A DNA stretch of 64,000 nucleotides, taken from positions 28,034-92,033 of IMG/VR virus record IMGVR_UViG_3300044464_000108; one strand, given 5' to 3'. The DNA is from a virus. Under the pieces are notes generated by a model that was given only the letters and a program-made list of their open reading frames with translations, did not search any database and had not been told where the DNA came from. Position numbers and translations under genes: made by a program. Positions within the stretch are counted from its first letter, which is position 1. Each line of letters starts with the position of its first letter. This document shows, piece after piece, positions 57,098 to 63,972 of the stretch.

Positions 57098-57444
57098 TCC
57101 ATCCGAATGCTCGCCCGATGAATGGGCTCTTCACGCGCCTTGCGTCCGCACTCGCGGTCCCTTGGCAAACGAGCTACACGGCTCCCGCCGCCCGCACCCT
57201 CGACGCTCTCGTTCACGTCGCGAAAGGCTACGACGTCTTTTGGACGCCCGTCGGCTTCGACGAGAAGGACGACTCACGAGAGCCGGCATCCGTTTGCTAC
57301 CGCATCTTCAAGGTCATCAAAGGCGAGCGCATCACGAGCCACGCCGTCGAAGTCGATCACACCTTGCCAACTTGGATCTACCGAGCCGAGCACAAGCTTC
57401 GCGAGAACCTTCGAGCTCTTCTCTTCTTCGGGTTCGTCCGATGA
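57094..57444 (+). CDS. Unknown protein
   Basis: A 116-residue protein; AGAAAGGAACACG lies before ATG 57094, which overlaps the previous stop. The alpha/beta sequence includes VWTPVGFDE and ITSHAVEVDHTLP. No family recognised. It is upstream of the terminase, co-translated with the next small gene (ATGA overlap). Confidence 0.55.
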   Translation: MIHPNARPMNGLFTRLASALAVPWQTSYTAPAARTLDALVHVAKGYDVFWTPVGFDEKDDSREPASVCYRIFKVIKGERITSHAVEVDHTLPTWIYRAEHKLRENLRALLFFGFVR

Positions 57445-57734
57445 TCACGCCGAAGGAATGCGTTTCCCCGACGCCGCAAGATCTCGAGATGGCGAGCATG
57501 CTCGAACATGAGATCGACGACTGTTTGCGAAAAGCCGCCGGTGCAGATGCGGTTTACAACGTGACATCCGCCATTACTGATCGAGCCATTCGAATCGTGA
57601 TCGATCGATACCGAGCCGCTGGTTGGTGTGTCGAGCTCATCACGATCCGCCCCCCATCCGAAGATCGATACGAGCGACACCCGAAGCGAACCCTCCGCTT
57701 TGAAGTCCCCTCGACGACCGCGTTCGATCGATAA
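57441..57734 (+). CDS. Unknown small protein before terminase
   Basis: A 97-residue protein from ATG 57441. A helical body (MASMLEHEIDDCLRKAAGAD) is followed by an alpha/beta segment (RAIRIVIDRYRAAGWCVELI) that resembles a small regulatory or structural phage protein. The terminase start follows after about 135 bases, a gap with no other gene. Confidence 0.55.
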   Translation: MITPKECVSPTPQDLEMASMLEHEIDDCLRKAAGADAVYNVTSAITDRAIRIVIDRYRAAGWCVELITIRPPSEDRYERHPKRTLRFEVPSTTAFDR

Positions 57735-57868
57735 GCCCCCAACGTTTGACCCGACCCCCATCCCTCCGTCATCCTCTCTCGTAGGAAGGCCGTACCAGCG
57801 CAGCAACCCCAGGCTTGGGAGAGCCATCAAGGGGCCGCTTCGCTCAAGGGTCCGAGACGAGATCCCCC

Positions 57869-59689
57869 ATGACAACCCAGTCCCCTCTTTCACCCCAACG
57901 CACCCTCACGCCTGCCCAACTCCAAGAGCGCTCCCTACTCCTCCAACGCTCTCTACTCCGACGTGCTTACGCGGCTCGACTCGACCCCGCTGACTTTCTC
58001 GAGTTCGTCGTCCGCGAAGAGACCACACGACAACGGCTCAAGTGTGCCCCGCACCAACGCGTTGTCCTCGACTTTGTAATGTCACACGCGCGGTCCGTTG
58101 TGAGGCTTCCAGTAGGCTTTTCGAAGACGTATCTCATGGCCACGCTCAGCATGTTCAACCTCGGACTCGATTGCACGGAGCGTGGTGCAATCATCTCGAG
58201 CACGGCCGAGCAAGCCTCGAAACCCCTCGGCATGGTGCGCGACTACATCGCGAACAAGGACAACCAACACCCCGAGCTCCGTCTCGTGTTCCCCGAGCTG
58301 CAGCAGTCCCCACACGAGGACGATCCGTGGACGCAAACAAAGATCGTCGTCAAGCGCCCGTCAGGCATTCGCGATCCTTCCCTCAAGGCCGTCGGAGTCG
58401 GGGGAGCTCTCCCCGGCTCGCGTCTGCGCTGGATCAACGTGGACGACATCCTCGACGAGGAGAACACCCGAAACCACGACGGGCGCTCGCGCGTAAACGG
58501 ATGGTTCATGAGCACCGTGCTCTCGCGCGCCGATGCGAAGGACTCCCGCCTATGCGTGACGAACACGCCTTGGCATCGTGAAGACCTCACGTACAAACTC
58601 GAAGAGGCCGGGTTTCCCACGCTCGAGATGAACATCGAAGGGCAGGTCTCGATCACCAACACCGATTGGGACACCGACGAGGTTCGCCCGAGCTACGCGA
58701 TACGGGGCTCCGTGTGCCGTCTCGCTTCGCACGACTCCGAGAGCTACGGCGCACCCGAGGCGATTCGACTACGCGCTGACGACCCCCTGGAAGAGAAGGG
58801 CGAGCACATCCTGTTCGAGGGCAACGCTTCGCTAGGCCGACCCGTTGAGCCGTTCGATGTTGCGGAGTCGATCCCGCTTTGGCCCGAGCGCTACGACCGC
58901 GAAGTCATCGACAAGAAGAAGGTCGATTACAAGAACAGCATGCACGAATACAACCGCCTCTTCATGCTCCGCACACGGAGCGAAGAAGGCGCGCGCGTGC
59001 AGAAGGAATGGATCGAGCGCGCGAAGCTGCTCGGTCGCACGCTCGGCATGTATCACTTCGTTTCCGAGTACCTCGGACCGAACCTCACCGTGACGGGTGT
59101 CGACCTCGCGGTATCGCGCAAGAAGGGATCGGACTTCACGTGCTTCGTCACCGTCGAGCTCGTGCCGAACATCACGTTCGACTTGCGCGAGGATGGCGTC
59201 GTTCGAAGCATCACGCTTCGAAACGCTCGCCGGATTCTCGAGGTTGATATCGGGCGGTGGAAGGGGCGCACGATCGTCGACAAGTTGATCGACAAGTGCA
59301 AACGCTACAACTCAATCGCGCGGGTCGAGACGAACGCGGCGCAAGACTTCCTCAGGCAATGGACGATCGATGAGGACACGAGCGTGCCGGTCAAGGCGCA
59401 CAACACGGGGAGGAACAAGATCGATCCTCGATATGGTGTCGAGAGCGTGTTCGTCGAGCTCGAGAACGGCGCTTGGATCTTTCCCTCGGACATCGGCGGT
59501 GCTGCACCCGAAGCGCTGCAAGTCGTGATCGACGATTGCCTTTACTACAACCCGACGGCGCATACGGGCGATGGGCTAATGGCAACGTGGCTCGCTCGAG
59601 AACAGATACGAGCAATCACGGGCGACTCGAGGGACTACGACGGGGCGGCCCAACCTTCGAGCCTCGGCGCGTCTCTTACGGCTCGCTAG
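57869..59689 (+). CDS. Terminase large subunit
   Basis: A 606-residue protein (from ATG 57869; an in-frame ATG at 57815 would add 18). The ATPase part has a divergent Walker A, LPVGFSKTYLMA (residues about 80-91), and Walker B with INVDDILDEEN (about 190-200). The nuclease domain has the RNaseH-like acidic residues GVDLAVSRKKGSD (about 410-422), RVETNAAQDFLRQW, and HTGDGLMATW near the end. It cuts and pumps DNA into the prohead. It is the only packaging gene certain in the window; portal and capsid genes are not found downstream to the window end. Confidence 0.85.
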   Translation: MTTQSPLSPQRTLTPAQLQERSLLLQRSLLRRAYAARLDPADFLEFVVREETTRQRLKCAPHQRVVLDFVMSHARSVVRLPVGFSKTYLMATLSMFNLGLDCTERGAIISSTAEQASKPLGMVRDYIANKDNQHPELRLVFPELQQSPHEDDPWTQTKIVVKRPSGIRDPSLKAVGVGGALPGSRLRWINVDDILDEENTRNHDGRSRVNGWFMSTVLSRADAKDSRLCVTNTPWHREDLTYKLEEAGFPTLEMNIEGQVSITNTDWDTDEVRPSYAIRGSVCRLASHDSESYGAPEAIRLRADDPLEEKGEHILFEGNASLGRPVEPFDVAESIPLWPERYDREVIDKKKVDYKNSMHEYNRLFMLRTRSEEGARVQKEWIERAKLLGRTLGMYHFVSEYLGPNLTVTGVDLAVSRKKGSDFTCFVTVELVPNITFDLREDGVVRSITLRNARRILEVDIGRWKGRTIVDKLIDKCKRYNSIARVETNAAQDFLRQWTIDEDTSVPVKAHNTGRNKIDPRYGVESVFVELENGAWIFPSDIGGAAPEALQVVIDDCLYYNPTAHTGDGLMATWLAREQIRAITGDSRDYDGAAQPSSLGASLTAR

Positions 59690-59693
59690 GCTT

Positions 59694-59705
59694 CGCGTCA
59701 TCATC
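59694..59705 (+). promoter_or_regulatory. CGCGTCATCATC element before a micro-gene
   Basis: CATCAT exactly 6 bases before ATG 59711. Confidence 0.6.
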
Positions 59706-59710
59706 CGGAC

Positions 59711-59782
59711 ATGAGCGAGCAAGAGTCCGAGGAAGAACGAAGTGCGGCGATGGATCTCACGTCCCTTGTCGACGTGTCGTGA
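59711..59782 (+). CDS. Possible 23-residue micro-gene
   Basis: ATG 59711 to TGA 59782 encodes MSEQESEEERSAAMDLTSLV and DVS. Support is the precise promoter spacing and the overlap of its stop with the next GTG start (4-base overlap), a pattern used by real gene pairs here. It may be a translated leader that couples the following gene, rather than a functional peptide. Confidence 0.45.
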   Translation: MSEQESEEERSAAMDLTSLVDVS

Positions 59783-60252
59783 AGACCACGATCGATCTTA
59801 CTGACGACGCATCCCCGTGCGAGCCGATGGCGATCGGTGATCCGAGCAGCCTTTGCGTTGATGGCGATGACGTCGTGATCCAGCTTCGCGAAGTCGAGCT
59901 TCGGATGACAACCCCTCAATTCGTCACCTTCGCGGAAGCCGTGAGCGAGTTTCTCTTCCGCGACTTCAGAGGGGAACTCGACATCAACGATCCGAATCGC
60001 TGTCCCGAGCGTGAGCATCACGAGCTTCGCGAGCTCTATCGAAAGATCTTGAGCGGTGTAGTGGGTGGCGAATTCGTACCGGATGCACTCCGATGGTCAA
60101 TCATGTCCGAACTCGTGAGGCGGCGGATTGACCCCGAGCTTTGGATCGATCTCAAAGAACAACTTCGTCGAGCGCACGAAGAGATCGAATCAAAGGGATC
60201 CAAGGGATCCAAACCACGTCGAACACGAACGAAGAGCGGAGGAAACCCATGA
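59779..60252 (+). CDS. Unknown protein downstream of terminase
   Basis: A 157-residue protein from GTG 59779, overlapping the micro-gene's stop. It contains strand-rich DDVVIQLREVELRMTT and a helical middle (CPEREHHELRELYRKIL) with a basic, Lys-rich C-terminus (ESKGSKGSKPRRTRTKSGG). It overlaps the lipoprotein start by 4 bases. No function assigned. Confidence 0.55.
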   Translation: MKTTIDLTDDASPCEPMAIGDPSSLCVDGDDVVIQLREVELRMTTPQFVTFAEAVSEFLFRDFRGELDINDPNRCPEREHHELRELYRKILSGVVGGEFVPDALRWSIMSELVRRRIDPELWIDLKEQLRRAHEEIESKGSKGSKPRRTRTKSGGNP

Positions 60253-60893
60253 AGATCTTTCTCGCATTGATGGGCATGTGCATCGGTTGCAGCGCGGAAA
60301 GCTTAGGAACGTCGGCCGCCGAATCGAGCAACGGACTTCGCTTCGTCGATGTCTCCGAGCTCGACGTAAACGAGGGATGGATCAACGTGTGTCCGCCGTC
60401 CGTCTCTGTCCCGAAGATGCGCGCGACCTTCCCGGCATCCACCGCGCAACTCGCCGACCTTCGGTTCATCTATCGAGGCCCGACGGCGGACAGTATCCCG
60501 CTCGCGTCGGGCGAGTTTCGAACTCAGCTCGGGCTGAAGCTCAGAGCGCAAAACGAATGCAACATCGTTTATGTGATGTGGCGTTTCGCTCCGACTCCGG
60601 GGATCGTCGTGCAGGTGAAAAGCAATCCCGGCATGAGCACGAGTGCGGCTTGTGGGAACGGGGGCTACACGACGATCAAGTCATCGAGCTCGATGCCGGT
60701 CCCTTCCGTCGCAGTCGATTCGTCTCACGCCATTCGCGCGACCCTCGACGCTCGAGCTCTCACCGTCGAAGTGGATGGGGCGACGGTTTGGCAAGGTGAC
60801 GTTGGACCCGCGGCGATGCTCTTTGACGGCCCCATCGGCATCCGCTCCGACGATGCTGCCTTCGAGTTCGGGCTGCTCGCCGTGGCACCCTGA
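60249..60893 (+). CDS. Lipoprotein with lectin-like fold
   Basis: A 214-residue protein with a lipobox (CIGC, Cys 14; MKIFLALMGMCIGCSAES). The mature part is beta-rich and ends with a run of strands (AIRATLDARALTVEVDGATV, then FDGPIGIRSDD) similar to concanavalin-like jelly-roll carbohydrate-binding proteins. It would sit in the host envelope, the third such exported protein in the window. ATG 60249 overlaps the preceding stop by 4 bases. Likely host-derived or involved in surface modification (inference). Confidence 0.65.
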   Translation: MKIFLALMGMCIGCSAESLGTSAAESSNGLRFVDVSELDVNEGWINVCPPSVSVPKMRATFPASTAQLADLRFIYRGPTADSIPLASGEFRTQLGLKLRAQNECNIVYVMWRFAPTPGIVVQVKSNPGMSTSAACGNGGYTTIKSSSSMPVPSVAVDSSHAIRATLDARALTVEVDGATVWQGDVGPAAMLFDGPIGIRSDDAAFEFGLLAVAP

Positions 60894-60939
60894 ATCTTTT
60901 TCGACAATGAGCTAGATCCTTTTCTCGATCTGAGGCGCT

Positions 60940-60951
60940 CGCGTCATCATG
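60940..60951 (+). promoter_or_regulatory. CGCGTCATCATG element before 60957 gene
   Basis: CATCAT exactly 6 bases before ATG 60957. Confidence 0.6.
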
Positions 60952-60956
60952 GGGTC

Positions 60957-61391
60957 ATGACGAAGCTCGCCGACAATCTCGCCGATCACATTCGCACCTA
61001 CGAAGAGGACCGAGCCAAGCGCTACGAGGGACGGCAGTACACCCCCGACGTCGGGCTCTCGTTCACCGTGCATCTCGAGCAGGGTAAGGTGCTCCGCATC
61101 GTTCGCACCGATGGCATTCAAGCCGAGGCGACGACCGACAAGCTCGAAGAGCAGCTTGCAAACGGAACGCTCATCCTGACCGAGCACCTTGTCGGGATCA
61201 TGGCTCGCACGCTTGCAGGCATGCCGGGGCTCGATCGGGTCTCGCTTGAAGAACGATCGGTCATGGTCCGGCGGGAGCTCGCAAGGCAAGAGGCAAAGCA
61301 AATGACAATGCTCGCGATGATTGGACCCGTCGGATGCGAGCCGACGTTGATAACGGGGGTTCCGCCCGTCACTCGATGGGAAGACACGTGA
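60957..61391 (+). CDS. Unknown protein
   Basis: A 144-residue protein; the N-terminal part (residues 1-55) is helical and charged, and the middle forms strands (LSFTVHLEQGKVLRIVRTDG). A helical segment near the end (ERSVMVRRELARQEAKQMTMLAM) may dimerise. It starts directly after the CATCAT element. No function assigned. Confidence 0.55.
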   Translation: MTKLADNLADHIRTYEEDRAKRYEGRQYTPDVGLSFTVHLEQGKVLRIVRTDGIQAEATTDKLEEQLANGTLILTEHLVGIMARTLAGMPGLDRVSLEERSVMVRRELARQEAKQMTMLAMIGPVGCEPTLITGVPPVTRWEDT

Positions 61392-61422
61392 CGTGATGAT
61401 CGCTTGAAAGGGGGGTTGGGCG

Positions 61423-61659
61423 ATGTGGACGTTCGAAACGCTGGTCCGGGCTATTGAGTTCGCTGCGGTCTTCGCGAGCTACACGCTTGCGCTTCGCGGC
61501 TTGGCGAACTGGCTTGATGCGGTTGACGATCTGGAACGCGAGATCGGGTGGCGGTTCTATCGGCTTGAGCAACGGCGCGCGGGTCAAGCGCAGCTCGCCG
61601 GGGGGCTACTCGGGTTCGTGTCATCCGTCACGACCGTGATTCTCAGTTGGAAGTTTTAA
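61423..61659 (+). CDS. Small two-span membrane protein
   Basis: A 78-residue protein with hydrophobic spans at about residues 10-28 (AIEFAAVFASYTLALRGLA) and 58-76 (AGGLLGFVSSVTTVILSW). A charged linker lies between. The small size and two spans resemble class II holins, though the lysis genes lie elsewhere. AAGGGGGGTTGG precedes ATG 61423. Confidence 0.6.
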   Translation: MWTFETLVRAIEFAAVFASYTLALRGLANWLDAVDDLEREIGWRFYRLEQRRAGQAQLAGGLLGFVSSVTTVILSWKF

Positions 61660-61683
61660 CCGCAAACCGAAGGAGACAATCGA

Positions 61684-61863
61684 ATGCTGAATGACGATGA
61701 GAAGTTCTGTTCCCGCTGCGGAGTCTCGAAGGAGGAAGAGGGGCCCGACGAGGACGATGAAGACGAAGAGACGAGTCCGTTGGTCGTGCTCTCGAACCTC
61801 GGGCTTGTGTTTGGTGCCATGGTCGGCATCGGCTTGACCCTGGTTCTTGGCTTGAAGTTGTAG
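61684..61863 (+). CDS. Small zinc-ribbon membrane protein
   Basis: A 59-residue protein: FCSRCGVSKEEEGPDEDDED (residues about 8-27) gives an N-terminal Cys pair and acidic stretch, followed by a transmembrane helix (about 36-57, LSNLGLVFGAMVGIGLTLVL). It has a fair ribosome site (CGAAGGAGACAATCG) and lies just before a strong terminator, so it ends the unit begun at 60957. No function assigned. Confidence 0.6.
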   Translation: MLNDDEKFCSRCGVSKEEEGPDEDDEDEETSPLVVLSNLGLVFGAMVGIGLTLVLGLKL

Positions 61864-61868
61864 CCCTT

Positions 61869-61905
61869 CGACGGGGCTCGATCGCTTTCTGATCGAGCCC
61901 CGTCG
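61869..61905 (+). terminator. Rho-independent terminator
   Basis: A 15-bp stem with a 7-base loop: CGACGGGGCTCGATC, GCTTTCT, GATCGAGCCCCGTCG, followed by ATTCTTCCTT. It lies 5 bases after the small zinc-ribbon gene and before a spacer-operator promoter. Confidence 0.75.
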
Positions 61906-61913
61906 ATTCTTCC

Positions 61914-61941
61914 TTGTATCTAGCTCATCATGAGCTAGATT
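61914..61941 (+). promoter_or_regulatory. Promoter with palindromic spacer operator (copy 2)
   Basis: TTGTAT, 16 bases, TAGATT, then 7 bases to ATG 61949. The perfect palindrome TAGCTCATCATGAGCTA (61921-61937) lies in the spacer and overlaps the -10, extending outward to 61919-61939. A protein dimer bound there would block polymerase. Confidence 0.65.
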
Positions 61942-61948
61942 GTTTCCC

Positions 61949-62284
61949 ATGACGAACGAGACGACGGCGAGCAAGTGGTGGTCAACCGAGATGGTGATGC
62001 ACTACGCGTCCGTGACGGGTGGGCTATCCGGCGAGTCGCGCATGTTCAACTATCCGGCGAGCTATTACGCGACGCACATCGTCGAGAACGACGGTTGGCG
62101 CTTGATGAACCCGACCATGGCAAAGCGGGTTGCAGCTCTTCTCAAGAAGGGCTGGATCGAACGGCGCGAGACGACGCGCGATTACCCGGAAGAGCCGAAC
62201 ATGTTCGGGCCCGGCATGCATCCGGCGCACACCACGACGCGAGCAACTTACTTCGCGACCGAAGCCGGACGACAAGCCAAGTAG
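61949..62284 (+). CDS. Unknown protein under operator control
   Basis: A 111-residue protein from ATG 61949, 7 bases after a TAGATT -10-like element with an operator palindrome. It contains MAKRVAALLKKGWIERRETTRDY (residues about 51-73), reminiscent of a winged-helix recognition part, then GMHPAHTTTRATYFATEAG. It could be a DNA-binding protein, maybe even the operator's binder, but that is inference from the position. Confidence 0.55.
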   Translation: MTNETTASKWWSTEMVMHYASVTGGLSGESRMFNYPASYYATHIVENDGWRLMNPTMAKRVAALLKKGWIERRETTRDYPEEPNMFGPGMHPAHTTTRATYFATEAGRQAK

Positions 62285-62352
62285 CTTGAACCGAACCTGC
62301 TCGAAAAGCTCGAACAGGTGGCCGGGTGCTTAGCGGCCCCCATGCGGGTAGC

Positions 62353-62850
62353 ATGCGTGGTACGATTCCTCGAACCCGTCGCATCCCTGGAGCAGTCTCG
62401 GTGATCCCTCTCCTTCTCATCAATGACGAGATCGACCAGCTCTACAGCCGCGTAACGGCAGCAATCTTGCTCGCCGAGAAAGCGGAGACGACTGGAAGCA
62501 AGATACAAGCAGCGACGGCCTACCTTGAGGTCTCGTTCTTGGAGGAGGAGATCGCCAAGTTGCTTCCTGCGACCGATCCTGAAGGCGAGATTGCTCGCCG
62601 CGGCGTGATCACAGCGGCGACAAGCGCCGGCCAGTTCGTGCGAGCCGTAGAGATGGCGAACACGTACGCCTCGGATCCATATGCCGGCGTGGCGCTGAAG
62701 AACCAGCTCGCTGCTCTCCGCGACTACGCGGAGCGCGAGGCGCGGTCGGTGCTCCGTGGCCCCGTCCTCGTGCACCCTCGAGCGAAGTTCCGGTTGCTGA
62801 CCCTAGTTCTTCGCCGGTACATAAGATTGATCAGAATGGACCAGTCCTAA
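62353..62850 (+). CDS. Helical protein of likely foreign origin
   Basis: A protein of 149-174 residues depending on the start: GTG 62326, ATG 62353 (used here) or GTG 62401; none has a clear ribosome site or one of the phage hexamers. The body is helical (AATAYLEVSFLEEEIAKLL), repetitive and TPR-like. Codon use looks different from its neighbours (more GCC/GGC/CTG, fewer TCG-centred codons), and no overlap joins it to either side. It may be a recent acquisition; function unknown. Confidence 0.5.
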   Translation: MRGTIPRTRRIPGAVSVIPLLLINDEIDQLYSRVTAAILLAEKAETTGSKIQAATAYLEVSFLEEEIAKLLPATDPEGEIARRGVITAATSAGQFVRAVEMANTYASDPYAGVALKNQLAALRDYAEREARSVLRGPVLVHPRAKFRLLTLVLRRYIRLIRMDQS

Positions 62851-63178
62851 GTGGCCGCCGAAGTCCACCACCGCGAGCAGGCGCCGCAGCGCCTCCGTGT
62901 CGAACTCCGAGCCGAGGCGTAACGCGTTCACGCGCGAGGTGGTCGAAGCGGCGACGTCGCGCGAGGTTTTGGGTTCGTGGCAAAGCGCGGTGCTCTGCAT
63001 CGGCGCGATGCGGGGTCGTTCGGCGACGGTTGCAGCGGTCTGAGTACGCCGACTGGTTACTAGTTGACGCGGCCGGTGGTCGCGTCGCACTCGAAGTCAG
63101 CGGGACTGACGACGGTGACGCAAGGGGACGGATGCGCGAAAAGCTCGCACTCGAAAGGGTGACGGGCATTCGGCGGTC
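62851..63178. other. 328-base stretch without a convincing gene
   Basis: No rightward gene is evident. A leftward frame (62803-63090) carries a plausible-looking segment, TSRVNALRLGSEFDTEALRR, at its C-terminal half that could be a remnant of a foreign protein, but it lacks a promoter-like element, and I do not annotate it as a gene. Composition differs from the phage genes around it, in line with the preceding gene. Confidence 0.4.
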
Positions 63179-63655
63179 ATGAACACTTCCACCGCTCGCA
63201 AGTCGAACCCGCACCTCCGCATCGTTCGAGCTTCCGCGTCGAAGCCTTCAACCCCGCCGGCACCCCTTGGCGTCGTCGAGCAGGTGCGCCAAGCCTTCCG
63301 CCCGGCGAACCGCCTTGCAACGTTCGTAGGGTTCCTTCTAGGCGGCTTCGTGCCCTTGGCAACGTACGTGGTCGCCCACTACGAGCACGACCTTTCTAGG
63401 CCCCTCTACGCGCAACTAACGACCCTTCTCGTTTTCGGGGGCCTCTTCTACTCCGCGCGCACCGTCTTCGCGTGGGGCAACCTGGCATTCAGGGCACCCA
63501 TCAAGGCGATCGGGTTCGTCGTCCTGATCGAGGGGGTCATGGTCTCGAGCGCGACCCCGTGGCTTCGCGTCGCGGCGCTCGCCTATCTCGTCATGATCAA
63601 CGGCATCGCAACCGGCGTGACGCTCTCGCTCGACCGGACGAAACGAAGTCGGTGA
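63179..63655 (+). CDS. Multi-span membrane protein
   Basis: A 158-residue protein with a charged N-terminus (residues 1-45) and four hydrophobic spans (about 46-66, 79-95, 105-125 and 130-148; FVGFLLGGFVPLATYVVAHY, then LLVFGGLFYSARTVFAWG, AIGFVVLIEGVMVSSATPW and ALAYLVMINGIATGVTLSL). No family is recognised. It may be a transporter-like or exclusion protein. The start lacks a phage hexamer. Confidence 0.6.
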   Translation: MNTSTARKSNPHLRIVRASASKPSTPPAPLGVVEQVRQAFRPANRLATFVGFLLGGFVPLATYVVAHYEHDLSRPLYAQLTTLLVFGGLFYSARTVFAWGNLAFRAPIKAIGFVVLIEGVMVSSATPWLRVAALAYLVMINGIATGVTLSLDRTKRSR

Positions 63656-63686
63656 GGACAATCGACTGGCCGGTGTCGTTCGTCCC

Positions 63687-63714
63687 TTGTATCTAGCTCA
63701 TCATGAGCTATACC
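63687..63714 (+). promoter_or_regulatory. Promoter with palindromic spacer operator (copy 3)
   Basis: TTGTAT, 16 bases, TATACC, with the palindrome TAGCTCATCATGAGCTA (63694-63710) in the spacer, as at 61.9 kb. A leader with GAAAAGGAAGAGAGACC precedes ATG 63759. Confidence 0.6.
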
Positions 63715-63758
63715 TATTGAACGGAGTCGGGCAGCTCCGGAGAAAAGGAAGAGAGACC

Positions 63759-63929
63759 ATGGGCACATTCGATAGCTGGAAGACGACGGACACGAACGAG
63801 ACGGGCGAGAGCTTCGAGCTCCTTCCCAAGTGCGCGTGCTGCGGTTCGCCGCGCGTTCCCGTCATGGCTTTTGAGCCTCGCTACGTGTCGACGTGCGACT
63901 GCGATTCGCAAGCTCAGGCGGCTGAGTAA
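63759..63929 (+). CDS. Small Cys-rich protein under operator control
   Basis: A 56-residue protein from ATG 63759 (ribosome site AAAAGGAAGAGAG). It contains CACCGSPRV (residues about 28-36) and CDCDSQ (about 48-53), a probable zinc ligand set. Similar to other small zinc proteins in this genome; the spacer-operator promoter upstream suggests early control. Function unknown. Confidence 0.6.
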   Translation: MGTFDSWKTTDTNETGESFELLPKCACCGSPRVPVMAFEPRYVSTCDCDSQAQAAE

Positions 63930-63952
63930 TTCCAAACACTTAGGGGGTCCCT

Positions 63953-63972
63953 TCGGAAGATCGATCTTCCGA
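63953..63972. repeat. Dispersed 20-bp palindrome, copy 10
   Basis: Perfect 20-mer near the window end, here extended on both arms (CCCT...AGGG) and followed by a C-run. Intergenic. Confidence 0.9.

Noticed and set aside
62803-63090. 95-residue leftward frame in the foreign-looking gap
   Set aside because: Only part of the peptide looks protein-like, there is no start signal, and it overlaps the end of the 62353 gene; noted in the gap entry only.
7934-63972. Palindrome copies as rho-independent terminators
   Set aside because: No T-run follows any copy, and four or five are inside genes that continue past them.
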